Part shown: piece by piece, positions 34,929 to 43,965 of the stretch
How positions within the stretch are numbered: position 1 is the stretch's first letter
Layout: each line of letters starts with the position of its first letter
NCBI GenBank assembly: GCA_021779935.1
Contig: JAJXZT010000049.1
Span: 62,001-126,000, forward strand
Length of the DNA: 64,000 nt
Direction of reading: 5' to 3'
From: Acidobacteriota bacterium
Lineage (GTDB): Bacteria; Acidobacteriota; Terriglobia; Terriglobales; Acidobacteriaceae
The notes under the pieces: model-generated
The model's input: the letters and a program-made list of their open reading frames with translations, nothing else
Told to the model about the DNA's origin: nothing
The model's database searches: none
Program-made: the position numbers and the translations under genes

Positions 34929-35693
34929 ATGCTCAATCTTGAAGGTAAAACAGCAGTAGTTATTGGCGGTACATCCGGCATCGGTCTCACTCTTGCCAAA
35001 GGTCTGGCGCGGGCTGGCGCAAATGTCATTCCCACCGGCCGCCGTTTGGAACTCGTCCAATCCGCCTCTGGTGAAGTCACAAAGTTCGGGCGCAAGTCGC
35101 TGGCGATTGCCTGCGATGTCACGGATCGCTCCACCCTCGAAACGCTTCTTGACGCGGCGTGCAGAGAGTTCAGCGCGGTCGATATCCTTGTGAACTGTGC
35201 CGGGCGGACGAAACGGACTCCAACGCTCGACCTGCCCGACGCCGAGTGGAATGAGATCATCGAGACAAACCTCAACGGGACTCTTCGCGCCTGCCAGGTA
35301 TTTGGCCGTCACATGATCGAGCGGCGCTATGGACGAATCATCAACATCGCGTCGCTCTCTTCGTTTGTCGCCTTGTATGAAGTCGCGGCCTATGCGGCGA
35401 GCAAGGCCGCCGTGGCATCGCTGACAAAATCTCTTGCCATCGAGTGGGCGAAGCATGGAGTCTGCGTGAACGCCCTTGCCCCGGGAGTGTTTCGCACCGA
35501 CCTGAATGCGGCATTACTCGACGGCACTCCGCGCGGAAAGGAATTTCTGATGCGAACTCCGATGGGGCGTTTCGGATCTCTCGAAGAGCTTGTCGGCGCC
35601 GCAGTCTTTCTTGCGTCTGACGCCGCCAGTTATGTCACCGGCCATCTTCTCGCCGTCGATGGTGGATTCCTGGCGAGCGGCGTCAATCAATAA
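34929..35693 (+). CDS. SDR-family oxidoreductase, probable uronate/gluconate-pathway dehydrogenase
   Basis: A 254-residue classical short-chain dehydrogenase. Cofactor motif GGTSGIGLTLAKGLARAG, NAG-equivalent NCAGRTKRTP, catalytic Ser in IASLSSFVAL and Y-x-x-x-K in YAASKAAVASLTKSLAIEWA are all present. Its closest relatives by pattern are gluconate 5-dehydrogenase/KduD-type enzymes, which fits a step in galacturonate or ketodeoxyuronate breakdown. The residue after the first beta-strand loop (GRRLEL) suggests NADP(H) preference. AAAAAGGA precedes the start. Exact substrate not determinable. Confidence 0.82.
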   Translation: MLNLEGKTAVVIGGTSGIGLTLAKGLARAGANVIPTGRRLELVQSASGEVTKFGRKSLAIACDVTDRSTLETLLDAACREFSAVDILVNCAGRTKRTPTLDLPDAEWNEIIETNLNGTLRACQVFGRHMIERRYGRIINIASLSSFVALYEVAAYAASKAAVASLTKSLAIEWAKHGVCVNALAPGVFRTDLNAALLDGTPRGKEFLMRTPMGRFGSLEELVGAAVFLASDAASYVTGHLLAVDGGFLASGVNQ

Positions 35694-35706
35694 GCGTGTA
35701 CTTCGG

Positions 35707-35748
35707 CGTCACTCCGTGGAATCCGGGAACATCTTCCGCGGAGTGACG
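35707..35748. terminator. hairpin between the convergent SDR and amidase genes
   Basis: An inverted repeat CGTCACTCCG (35707-35716) with CGGAGTGACG (35739-35748), extended by three weaker pairs, fills the short convergent gap. There is no strong T-tract, so it is a candidate bidirectional terminator rather than a certain one. Confidence 0.45.
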
Positions 35749-35765
35749 TCCCATACTGCTGCGCT

Positions 35766-37445
35766 CTATACCTGCGCGCGCAAGTCGACGGTCCGCAGCA
35801 ATCGCGGTGGCCGCCGGTGATGCGTCATTTGTTCGTAAGCGAATGCCAGCTTGATCAGCGTTGGCTCTGACCATGCTCGTCCGAAGAACGAAATTCCCAC
35901 TGGCAGTCCCCATAGGAATCCCATCGGAACCGTGATGTGCGGATATCCGGCCACTGCCGCGGGGGTGGAAGCGCTGCCCGTGAAGTGATCGCCGTTAATA
36001 AGGTCCGTGGGCCACGCCGCGTTTCCCGTCGGAGCCACCAGCGTATCCAGTTTCAGTTTGTCCATCGTCGCGTCGATTCCTTCCGTGCGCGACAGTCGCC
36101 GGCAATCTTCCAGTGCCTTCTGATACTTCTCGTCACTCAACGGACCTCGTGCCTCTGATTGCGTCATGATTTCCTGGTCGAAGTACGGCATCTCTTCCGC
36201 CGCGTGCGCCTTGTTGAACGCGATTATCTCTTGCAGCGAATGCACCTTCGCATTCGCTCCCAGCCACGCCAGGTATTGGTTCAGCCCATCCTTGAACTCA
36301 TACTGCAACACGGTATTTTCCGCTTCGTCGAATTTTCCGATCGTCGGCATCTCTGCCGGATCGATGACCTCGGCTCCAGCCTTCTTCATCGCGTCGATCG
36401 CTTCGTCCAGCAGCTTGTCGACGTGCGGATCGTAGCCCGCAAGCTTGCGCACAATTCCGACCCTCGCGCCACGCAATCCACCGGCGTCGAGAAACTTCGT
36501 GTAGTCCATTGCGATGTGCCCCAGGGCGCCGTTGGTGGCGGGGTCGTTCGCGTCGATGCCGGCGATTGCCGAGAGCAGGGCGGCTGCATCTGCAACGCTG
36601 CGCGCCATCGGTCCGGCCGTGTCCTGCGACTTAGAGATCGGTACGATTCCTGCGCGGCTCACCAGTCCCACCGTCGGCTTGATTCCCACCAGTCCACTGG
36701 AGCACGAGGGCGAGACGATCGAACCATCTGTTTCCGTGCCGATGGCGATTGCGCAGAGATTCGCCGAGGCTGCCGCTCCGGAACCTGAGCTTGATCCCGA
36801 TGGATTGCGGTCGAGCGCGTACGGCATATTCGTCTGTCCTCCGCGTCCACTCCAACCGCTGGTGGAGCGTGTCGACCGGAAGTTCGCCCACTCGCTCAGG
36901 TTCGTCTTGCCCAGTATCAGCGCCCCCGCAGTCCTGAGCTGCGCTGCTACATGCGAATCCTTGGGCGGACGCGAGCCAACCAGCGCCAGCGATCCTGCCG
37001 TCGTCTGCATCCGGTCCGCCGTCGCAATATTGTCTTTAATAAGGATGGGAATTCCGTGCAGTGGTCCGCGTGGCCCCTTGGCCTTGCGTTCGCGATCCAG
37101 TTCCTCGGCCAGTTTCACCGCGTCGGGGTTGACTTCAATCACCGCATGCACGTGCGGATCCACTTCCCTGATCCGCTCCAGGTACTTTTCCGTCAGCCCG
37201 CGCGCCGAGTACTTGCCGCTTTCCATCCCCTTGCGCAACGTCTCCAGCGATACTTCTTCCAGTTCGAAAGCAGCGACATGGTGTTCATGGGTAGTGGCAG
37301 CATGTTTCGGCGCCTGATGTTCGGTTGCCTGTGCGGCAAGCGCTTGCGGAAAGAGAGCGGCTGCCGCGGCTCCGGCAACACCTGTTTTGAGAAATTGCCT
37401 GCGACTGTCGATGGAGGGTTCTCCATCCTTCTTATCAATGGGCAT
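35766..37445 (-). CDS. secreted amidase (amidase signature family)
   Basis: A 559-residue amidase-signature hydrolase. A Tat signal (DSRRQFLKTGVAGAAAAALF) indicates export. Catalytic Lys lies in LHGIPILIKDNIATAD, and the Ser-cisSer pair lies in the Gly/Ser-rich NPSGSSSGSGAAASANLCAI and GTETDGSIVSPSCSSGLVG segments, giving a complete Ser-cisSer-Lys triad. The ATG at 37445 is strongly supported by AAGGAGT five to eleven bases upstream; the frame extends further 5' without a credible start. Amidases of this class cleave diverse amides or peptide amides, and nothing nearby fixes the substrate. It is convergent with the SDR gene. Confidence 0.88.
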   Translation of the reverse strand: MPIDKKDGEPSIDSRRQFLKTGVAGAAAAALFPQALAAQATEHQAPKHAATTHEHHVAAFELEEVSLETLRKGMESGKYSARGLTEKYLERIREVDPHVHAVIEVNPDAVKLAEELDRERKAKGPRGPLHGIPILIKDNIATADRMQTTAGSLALVGSRPPKDSHVAAQLRTAGALILGKTNLSEWANFRSTRSTSGWSGRGGQTNMPYALDRNPSGSSSGSGAAASANLCAIAIGTETDGSIVSPSCSSGLVGIKPTVGLVSRAGIVPISKSQDTAGPMARSVADAAALLSAIAGIDANDPATNGALGHIAMDYTKFLDAGGLRGARVGIVRKLAGYDPHVDKLLDEAIDAMKKAGAEVIDPAEMPTIGKFDEAENTVLQYEFKDGLNQYLAWLGANAKVHSLQEIIAFNKAHAAEEMPYFDQEIMTQSEARGPLSDEKYQKALEDCRRLSRTEGIDATMDKLKLDTLVAPTGNAAWPTDLINGDHFTGSASTPAAVAGYPHITVPMGFLWGLPVGISFFGRAWSEPTLIKLAFAYEQMTHHRRPPRLLRTVDLRAQV

Positions 37446-37730
37446 CGCGACTCCTTCTTGAGCGGGAATCACCGCATCAGAAAACGCGGCAGTGTAGCAA
37501 AGTATACAAAGGAGATTCCATCGCAAACACCGATTTCTTGCATATTCACCAAAACCTTGGCCTGACATTGGAGCCGCATGTTCGCATCGTCAGGGTGTCC
37601 TTGCGCGCAGCACAATTGTGGCGCGGCGCCTGCTTCTCGGTTCTGCCGTGGGCGTCCCTTTCTCTTGAATGGATGCATGAATTCTCACAATTCATCGGAA
37701 AACTCGCCCTCCTATACGACGTACAGGTAT

Positions 37731-38063
37731 ATGGCGAAACGACTCTATCTGTTCTTACTGCTGATTCTTCCCCTCGCTCTTTTCGGCCAATCCTCCGAAC
37801 TACATGGCTCTATTAAGGATTCCAGGGGCGCTCTGGTTCCCCATGCCGTGATCGAGTTGCGAAACCAGCGAACCGGCACCCGCCTCACTTCCCGGTCCGA
37901 CAGTCGCGGACAGTTCTTATTCCGCGAACTTAAGTCCGGGGTTTACCAGGCCACCGTTCAGGCTGCCGGTTACAAAACTCTCACCCGCGACGGCATTCAT
38001 TTAGGAAGCGAAGAGCGAGCGCAATTGGAATTGACTGTGGAGCCCAATCACGGCTCTCATTGA
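37731..38063 (+). CDS. orphan carboxypeptidase-regulatory-like domain protein
   Basis: A 110-residue secreted protein: a signal peptide (KRLYLFLLLILPLALFGQSS) followed by one CarboxypepD_reg-like beta-sandwich and nothing else. It aligns throughout with the N-terminal domain of the TonB-dependent receptor at 40592: LHGSIKDSRGALVPHAVIEL here against VSGYVKDQTGASVPKASVEL there, and YQATVQAAGYKTLTRDGIHL against YLATVQAQGFRTLTRENIVL. It may be a soluble paralogue of the receptor's extension or a remnant of a lost receptor. The start at 37731 gives the signal peptide. Confidence 0.7.
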   Translation: MAKRLYLFLLLILPLALFGQSSELHGSIKDSRGALVPHAVIELRNQRTGTRLTSRSDSRGQFLFRELKSGVYQATVQAAGYKTLTRDGIHLGSEERAQLELTVEPNHGSH

Positions 38064-38150
38064 TTTGCTCATTCCGGCGCGGCATCAGCCACTTATGTGC
38101 CATCTTTATCGGCGTGTCTTGTTGCAGGTCTTCCTGAAATAATTTCAAAG

Positions 38151-38197
38151 TTTTTCCGGAAAAATCGTCACTTCAAGCGACTATATAAACGGTGAGT
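38151..38197 (+). promoter_or_regulatory. candidate ECF promoter/operator region upstream of the sigma gene
   Basis: A perfect 14-base palindrome TTTTTCCGGAAAAA (38151-38164) is followed by GTCACTTCAAGCGACTATAT and then the ribosome-binding site GGTGAG. A related palindrome TTTTCGGAAAA lies at 40513-40523 before the receptor gene. An autoregulated ECF promoter here is speculative. Confidence 0.3.
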
Positions 38198-38198
38198 C

Positions 38199-38771
38199 AT
38201 GGCCGCTGGCGACGACAGCTATCTGAATCTCGGCGCAATGTTCGAGGCTGCCTGGTCTGAAAAGGGCAGCGCGCACGAGCGTGTCACCGCGCTTTATGAA
38301 TCTCATCGCGACGGAATTTACCGGTTCCTGGTCGCGCAGGGGCTGGAGCCCGCAGCCGCGCAAGAGGTCACGCAAGATGTTTTCATCGATCTCTTTGTCG
38401 CCATTCAAAAGGAGACTCCGCTTCGGTCCGAGCGCGGCTGGCTTTACGCGGTTGCCGCGCGCGCAGCCGTCGATTTCTGGCGCCGCGAAAAGCGTCCCAT
38501 CTGGGTCGAGCTCGATTCCTCTCCCACGCCCGATGAAAGTCTTTCGTCCCGTGAGCCAACGCCGGAAGCGAACGCGCTTGAAAACGAGCGGCTCCGGCAG
38601 ATTGCGGATGGCTTGAGAAGATTGCCCAAAGAGCACCGCTTGTGTGTTCACCTGCGAATGCAGGGTTTGCGATATCGCGAGATTGCGAAGATTCTTGGCG
38701 TCTCCACTTCCACCGCTGCGGAGTGGATCGCCTCGTCCGTTGAGCGCCTGCGAGGAGGGTCCAATGACTGA
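38199..38771 (+). CDS. ECF-family RNA polymerase sigma factor
   Basis: A 190-residue extracytoplasmic-function sigma factor. Region 2 is readable as VTALYESHRDGIYRFLVAQG through QDVFIDLFVAIQKE and RSERGWLYAVAARAAVDFWR; region 4 is RRLPKEHRLCVHLRMQGLRY followed by the HTH REIAKILGVSTSTAAEWIAS. Region 3 is absent, as expected for the class. The ATG is preceded by GGTGAG. The gene overlaps the anti-sigma gene by 8 bases, the standard pairing. Its regulon plausibly includes the TonB-receptor locus immediately downstream. Confidence 0.92.
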   Translation: MAAGDDSYLNLGAMFEAAWSEKGSAHERVTALYESHRDGIYRFLVAQGLEPAAAQEVTQDVFIDLFVAIQKETPLRSERGWLYAVAARAAVDFWRREKRPIWVELDSSPTPDESLSSREPTPEANALENERLRQIADGLRRLPKEHRLCVHLRMQGLRYREIAKILGVSTSTAAEWIASSVERLRGGSND

Positions 38772-40512
38772 CCATCTCACGCGGGAACAACTGCTGCGTT
38801 TCCTCGATGGCGAACTCTCCCGGTCTTCCACCGCGCGCGTCGCGGACCATCTCCAGTCGTGTTGGGCGTGCCGCTCCTCGCTCGACCAGTTGGAAGGTGA
38901 CATCGCGAATATTCTCAAGGCGCAAATTCAAGTTTTTGCGCCTTCCATTCCGGACCCGCCCAACCCCTGGCCTCGCCTTGAGCCTCGCCTTGCCGCCGCG
39001 CAATCGCGTCCGCCGTATTGGAAGCGCGCGGCGTCGTCCATGCGCTTTGTTTTGCGGCCGTCATTTGCCTTCGCCACCACGGCGCTCGTTGCCATCCTGA
39101 TCTTCTCTTTGGTTGTGTTGCCGGTGCAGCCGGTTTCCGCCAAGGAAGTCTTGCGTCATGTGGAAGTCGCCGAAGCCCAACGCAGCATTGTCACGCCGCA
39201 GCAAGTCATTCGCCAGCGTGTACAAATCCGGAAACTGCTAAAGCATTCTTCCGTGGAACTCAGCGCGAATGTCGATTCATGGAAGTCGGGCCACATCACT
39301 TACTGGGATTCCGGCAAGGACTCCGTCGGCGCAGAGCTTCAGCATCTTTATAAGTCGTTCGGAATTTCTTCTTCGCTTCCGCTGTCGAACAGTGTGCTCC
39401 AGTCATGGATACATCTCGCCGGTTCGGAACCGAAGGCCTACCGCGAACGCGACGGCGCCATCGATGTACAGGTGAATTCTGATCCGCAGGGTAGTGTTCC
39501 CGGACTTCAGCGTGTCACCTTCCATGTTCAGCCCAGCAACTGGCATGTCGATAGTATGAATCTCTCCTTTGCCGACGCCGACTTCGAAATCTCCGAACTT
39601 GATTTCTCCGTCGTCAACAAGCGCGAAGTTCCGCCTGCCGTGCTTGCCATTCTCGAACCTCCGGCGCATCCGGTTGAGCCGCGTCTTGCCGCACTGGTTC
39701 CGTCGGCGCCGCCCGTCAATGCTTCCATCTATCGTCCTGTCCTGCCCAATCTTGACGATGTCGAAGTCGGTGTTCGCTACGACCTTCACCGCATCGGCGC
39801 CGATCTCGGTGAGAGCATCGAAGTCTCGCAGCACACGCCGGATGCAGTTATCGTGAACGCCTGGGGCATCTCGTCGGAGCGCAAGGCGCAACTCGCCTCC
39901 CTCCTGGACGGCAAGCCCGATGTTCGCCTCGAGTTCCAGCCGCCGGATATAAATTCTTCCGTCGCCGCGCAACCCGCCCGCAGTGTTGTGATTCCGCAGC
40001 CGCCCCTTCCGCAGCAGCAGCCCGACCGTCGGCTTGAGCAATACTTCGGCAGCCGCGACACCGAAGAGAACTACACGCGCGCCGTGCTCGACACCAGCAC
40101 CACGCTGCTCTCGCATCTTTATGCATTGCGCGCATTGGCCCAGCGTTGGCCCAGCAACAACGATCCTCGGCTCTCCGATTCGTCGCGTGCCGAACTTGCG
40201 GCGATGGTACAGGATCATGCTCGTGAAGTTGCTTCGCAGGTCGATGAACTGAAAGCGGAGCTCGTGCCTCTGATGAGTGGGTTCGGTTATCAGTTGAAGT
40301 CCGACGCGCCGTCCGGAGCGTTTGCTTCGTGGCAGGATGTGGGCGTCGCCAGTCTTGGCGCCGGCAAACAGATTGACTTCACGCTCCGTTCGCTTCTCAC
40401 CACGTCCACTAGCCCCACCTCCGTGGATGCTGCAATGCCTCGCCTTCAGCAGCAGTTGACGGAGCTCGATATCTTGGCGAAGAAACTGCTTCGCGCCAGC
40501 GCGCAAAAATAA
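38764..40512 (+). CDS. zinc-finger anti-sigma factor with large periplasmic domain
   Basis: A 582-residue membrane protein starting at the ATG overlapping the sigma gene (38764), much better than upstream in-frame starts within the sigma gene. The N-terminus carries the ZAS zinc-finger motif in LTREQLLRFLDGELSRSSTA, then HLQSCWACRSSL (H-x3-C-x2-C). A single TM helix spans about residues 95-120 (FATTALVAILIFSLVVLPV). The remaining 460 residues are periplasmic and of unknown fold, far larger than the usual sensor tails. Typical anti-sigma factors are 200-300 residues, so this one may bind an envelope partner directly, perhaps the receptor downstream. Confidence 0.82.
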   Translation: MTDHLTREQLLRFLDGELSRSSTARVADHLQSCWACRSSLDQLEGDIANILKAQIQVFAPSIPDPPNPWPRLEPRLAAAQSRPPYWKRAASSMRFVLRPSFAFATTALVAILIFSLVVLPVQPVSAKEVLRHVEVAEAQRSIVTPQQVIRQRVQIRKLLKHSSVELSANVDSWKSGHITYWDSGKDSVGAELQHLYKSFGISSSLPLSNSVLQSWIHLAGSEPKAYRERDGAIDVQVNSDPQGSVPGLQRVTFHVQPSNWHVDSMNLSFADADFEISELDFSVVNKREVPPAVLAILEPPAHPVEPRLAALVPSAPPVNASIYRPVLPNLDDVEVGVRYDLHRIGADLGESIEVSQHTPDAVIVNAWGISSERKAQLASLLDGKPDVRLEFQPPDINSSVAAQPARSVVIPQPPLPQQQPDRRLEQYFGSRDTEENYTRAVLDTSTTLLSHLYALRALAQRWPSNNDPRLSDSSRAELAAMVQDHAREVASQVDELKAELVPLMSGFGYQLKSDAPSGAFASWQDVGVASLGAGKQIDFTLRSLLTTSTSPTSVDAAMPRLQQQLTELDILAKKLLRASAQK

Positions 40513-40591
40513 TTTTCGGAAAATTCGGCCCCTGCTCCGACTTACATATTGAAAACCGTTTCCCGGCCTCGACTTTTCCTTGGAGCAGCGA

Positions 40592-43500
40592 ATGCTAAAA
40601 CGAATCTCTTTGTGTCTCTTTTTACTGGTCTCCACTGGTCTGCTGTTCGGACAGTCTGCTGACGTCAGCGGCTATGTGAAAGACCAGACTGGGGCGAGTG
40701 TGCCAAAAGCATCCGTCGAGTTGCGGAACCAGTCCACTGGTATTCGTCAATCAACCGTGACCAACAAAGACGGCGTTTACAACATTTCGAATCTAAAACC
40801 CGGCACATACTTGGCTACCGTTCAGGCGCAAGGGTTCCGCACGCTCACGCGTGAAAATATTGTTCTGAATGTTGCGGATCGCGTCAGCATGGATTTTTCC
40901 TTGAAGGTCGGCTCCACCGCCGAGACCGTTAATGTCTCCAGTGAAGCCCCCATGGTGGACACGGATCCTTCCGTGAGCACCGTCGTTGATCAGCGCTTCG
41001 TGGAAAACCTTCCGCTCAATGGCCGTACTTTTCAGTCGTTGATTTCGTTGACTCCAGGAGCAGTGCGCACCACTGGCGCGGGTCAGTTCAGCTTCAATGG
41101 CCAGCGCGACACTTCCAATTACTTCACCGTGGATGGCGTCGCCGCAAACACTGGCATCGGGCTCGACTCGGCTGGTTTGGCCAACGGAGGCGGTTACTAT
41201 TCCGGACCGAGCGCGGCCGGTGCTCCCACCATTAGCGCGATTGGCACCACCAGCAGCCTTCTGTCGATTGATGCCATGCAGGAATTCAAGGTGCAGACGT
41301 CCACCTACTCCGCCGAGTATGGACGTTCGCCCGGTGGCCAGGTTCAGATCACGAGCCGCTCCGGAAGCAATCGCCTCAGTGGAACCGTCTATGACTATCT
41401 ACGCAACGATGTCTTCGATTCCTTTGACGCATACAGCAAGTATTTGAATTCGCGACTCATTGCCTCCAACCAGACCAGCAGTCTTCTGAAGAAGCCTCCG
41501 CTTCGCCAGAATGATTTTGGATTTACTCTTGGCGGCCCCGTTGTCATTCCCGGTCTTTACAACGGCAAGGACAGAACGTTCTTCTTCGTGTCGTATGAAG
41601 GTGTGCGCCTCCGTCAGCCGAATTCTGGCATCGTCGACGTGCCGTCGGCTGCCTTCCGTAGCAATCCGGCGGGATTCAGCCCAAGTCTCGCTCCTTATCT
41701 CGCGCTGGTGCCAATGCCGAACGGTGTCGACCCCAACAATGGCAACGCTCCGGCGTATGTTTCGTCGTTTTCCAATCCCAGCAGTACGAATGCGACCAGC
41801 ATCCGCATCGATCACAGGATCAATGACAAGCTGAACCTGTTTGTGCGCTATGCTTACTCGCCGTCATATTCCGCGGTTCGTACGTCCTATGCGGTCAATA
41901 ATCTTCAAACCAACTCTTACGACCAGCATCTGGTTACAGTCGGCGCCAATTCCGCACTGACTCCTCACCTCGCCAACGAACTTCGTTTCAACTGGACAAA
42001 GAACGAAGGCAGCTCGGTTTATACGCTCGATAATTACGGCGGTGCCGCCGTGCCGACCTCCACTCAGATGGAACAGATGTTCCCGTCCAAGTACGGCGCC
42101 AGCGCATCAAACTCCACGTTCAGCTTCGGCCTTTATCCCCCAGGCAACTGGTACGAGGCGTTTGAGTTGGGCACCATCGCGGTCAATACGCAGCGTCAGA
42201 TGAACCTCGTCGATAATCTTTCATGGGCAGTGGGCAAGCACAATCTGACCTTCGGCGCGGATTGGCGCTTTCTCTATCCCATTGCAGCGCCCAACTACTA
42301 CAACGCGCTGATGGCCTACTATCTGCCGTCAGACATTCAATCCGGCAACCCAAGCCTTGCGATTATTCAGCAGCAGGACAAGGTCATCGTCCATCAGTTC
42401 CAGACCTCGCTTTACGCGCAGGATAGTTGGAAACTCACGCCGCGCCTCACGCTGGATTACGGCCTGCGTTGGGAGATCGATCCTGCTCCAAAGAGCGCCA
42501 ACGGCCAGCCGCTCTATGGCGTTGCCAACGTCATCGATTTCAACAATGCCACATTGGCGCCCGCAGGCGCACCGCTCTATCCGACCGACTGGCACGCTTT
42601 TGCGCCGCGCGTTGGCCTCTCCTACGAAATTCGCAACACCCCAGGCTGGGAAACTGTCGTCCGCGGTGGTTACGGTCTTTTCTATGACACCGGTGCAGGT
42701 GGAGCCCTGAATGCCACGGGTGCCTATCCGCACACTCGCGCCTATGAGGCCGGCACGTTCTATGGTTCGCAGCTTGATTGGTTTAACACGCCGTTGGCGT
42801 CGCCTCCGGCCATCACATCCGTTCAGCCTCCTTACACCAATCAGAACATCATTGGTTATGCTCCGGGCTATACGCTTCCGCGCACCCATGAGTGGAACGT
42901 CAGCATCGAACAGGCGCTTGGTTCGCAGCAGAGCCTCACTCTCTCTTATGTCGGTTCCATTGGTCGCAATCTGGTTCGTTTCTCGCGCTTCCAGGGCAAC
43001 ACGCCCAGGTACTCGTATCTCGATGTGTATTCTTCCGTGGATACCTCCGACTATAACGCCTTCGAAGCCAAGTTCATGCGTCGCCTCTCGCACGGGCTCC
43101 AGGCTCTGGCCAGCTACACCTGGTCCAAGTCGTTCGACACCAGTTCCAGCGATTCCAGCAAATCGACGTCTCCTGCCTTCGTAAATCTACAGGGCGAGCG
43201 CGGACTGTCGAGCTTTGACGTGCGGCACAACTTCAGCATGAGTCTCAGCTACGACATTCCAACCGCACCGGTTGGCTTCAAACCGTTGCGCTTCCTCTTG
43301 CAGAACTGGTCGATCGACACCATCTACCAGGCGCGCACTGGCATGCCTCTCACCGTCACCATGAGTTCGGCAGACATTCTCGGCGGCTCCATTCGGCCCG
43401 ACGCTGTGCCCGGTCAGCCGGTCTGGATCAGTTCGCCGACCGCTTTTGGCGGCAAGGTCATCAACCCTGCGGCCTTCAGCTATGCCTTCCTCTCGAACGG

Positions 43501-43825
43501 CAGCGGACGCAAGCAAGGCAACGAACCGCGCGGTTATGTTCCGGGCTTTGGTCTCTCGCAACTCGACTGGACGCTTCGCCGTCAGTTCAAGTTGACTGAG
43601 CGCTTCGGACTGCAGTGGCGGCTGGATGCCTTCAATCTCCTGAACCAGACGAACTACGGACCTCCGGCAACGTCCTTTGGCAGCTACTCGTCGACGGGCC
43701 ACTTCTATAAGGGCTACCAGTTTGGTCAGGTCACCAGCATTCTGGCATCCGGCTTCGGCGCTGGAGCGTTGTATGCGCCGGGCGGGCCGCGCAGCATGCA
43801 GATGGCTTTGAAGTTAACGTTCTAG
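40592..43825 (+). CDS. TonB-dependent receptor, Oar-like, with carboxypeptidase-regulatory domain
   Basis: A 1,077-residue outer-membrane receptor. A signal peptide (ISLCLFLLVSTGLLFGQSAD) is followed by the CarboxypepD_reg domain (about 25-110), a TonB plug (FVENLPLNGRTFQSLISLTP, FSFNGQRDTSNYFTVDGVAA) and a 22-strand barrel ending in the aromatic signature MQMALKLTF. This is the Oar-like type that is very abundant in Acidobacteriota, importing glycan or peptide breakdown products using TonB energy. The ATG at 40592 is preferred over the in-frame TTG at 40580 and follows TTGGAG. It sits downstream of the sigma/anti-sigma pair and ends in a strong terminator. Confidence 0.92.
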   Translation: MLKRISLCLFLLVSTGLLFGQSADVSGYVKDQTGASVPKASVELRNQSTGIRQSTVTNKDGVYNISNLKPGTYLATVQAQGFRTLTRENIVLNVADRVSMDFSLKVGSTAETVNVSSEAPMVDTDPSVSTVVDQRFVENLPLNGRTFQSLISLTPGAVRTTGAGQFSFNGQRDTSNYFTVDGVAANTGIGLDSAGLANGGGYYSGPSAAGAPTISAIGTTSSLLSIDAMQEFKVQTSTYSAEYGRSPGGQVQITSRSGSNRLSGTVYDYLRNDVFDSFDAYSKYLNSRLIASNQTSSLLKKPPLRQNDFGFTLGGPVVIPGLYNGKDRTFFFVSYEGVRLRQPNSGIVDVPSAAFRSNPAGFSPSLAPYLALVPMPNGVDPNNGNAPAYVSSFSNPSSTNATSIRIDHRINDKLNLFVRYAYSPSYSAVRTSYAVNNLQTNSYDQHLVTVGANSALTPHLANELRFNWTKNEGSSVYTLDNYGGAAVPTSTQMEQMFPSKYGASASNSTFSFGLYPPGNWYEAFELGTIAVNTQRQMNLVDNLSWAVGKHNLTFGADWRFLYPIAAPNYYNALMAYYLPSDIQSGNPSLAIIQQQDKVIVHQFQTSLYAQDSWKLTPRLTLDYGLRWEIDPAPKSANGQPLYGVANVIDFNNATLAPAGAPLYPTDWHAFAPRVGLSYEIRNTPGWETVVRGGYGLFYDTGAGGALNATGAYPHTRAYEAGTFYGSQLDWFNTPLASPPAITSVQPPYTNQNIIGYAPGYTLPRTHEWNVSIEQALGSQQSLTLSYVGSIGRNLVRFSRFQGNTPRYSYLDVYSSVDTSDYNAFEAKFMRRLSHGLQALASYTWSKSFDTSSSDSSKSTSPAFVNLQGERGLSSFDVRHNFSMSLSYDIPTAPVGFKPLRFLLQNWSIDTIYQARTGMPLTVTMSSADILGGSIRPDAVPGQPVWISSPTAFGGKVINPAAFSYAFLSNGSGRKQGNEPRGYVPGFGLSQLDWTLRRQFKLTERFGLQWRLDAFNLLNQTNYGPPATSFGSYSSTGHFYKGYQFGQVTSILASGFGAGALYAPGGPRSMQMALKLTF

Positions 43826-43844
43826 GCTGAAACTCTGGTTACCG

Positions 43845-43878
43845 GAAGGGACGCGATTCATCTCGCGTCCCTTCTTTC
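43845..43878 (+). terminator. rho-independent terminator after the TonB-dependent receptor
   Basis: A 12-bp perfect stem (GAAGGGACGCGA with TCGCGTCCCTTC) and six-base loop are followed by TTTCTC. The stem begins 20 bases after the receptor stop codon. Confidence 0.8.
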
Positions 43879-43965
43879 TCGCAATCGTTTCTTCGATGGA
43901 GTGCCGCGTTCCCGGCGTAGGCATCATCGGTTGAACTTTATTCATTCGCCTGATCAAGGGGAATT

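Noticed and set aside
38644-38763. Upstream in-frame starts for the anti-sigma gene inside the sigma gene
   Set aside because: They add a cysteine- and arginine-rich extension translated from sigma region 4 in another frame. The ATG at 38764, overlapping the sigma stop by 8 bases, gives the standard zinc-finger N-terminus.
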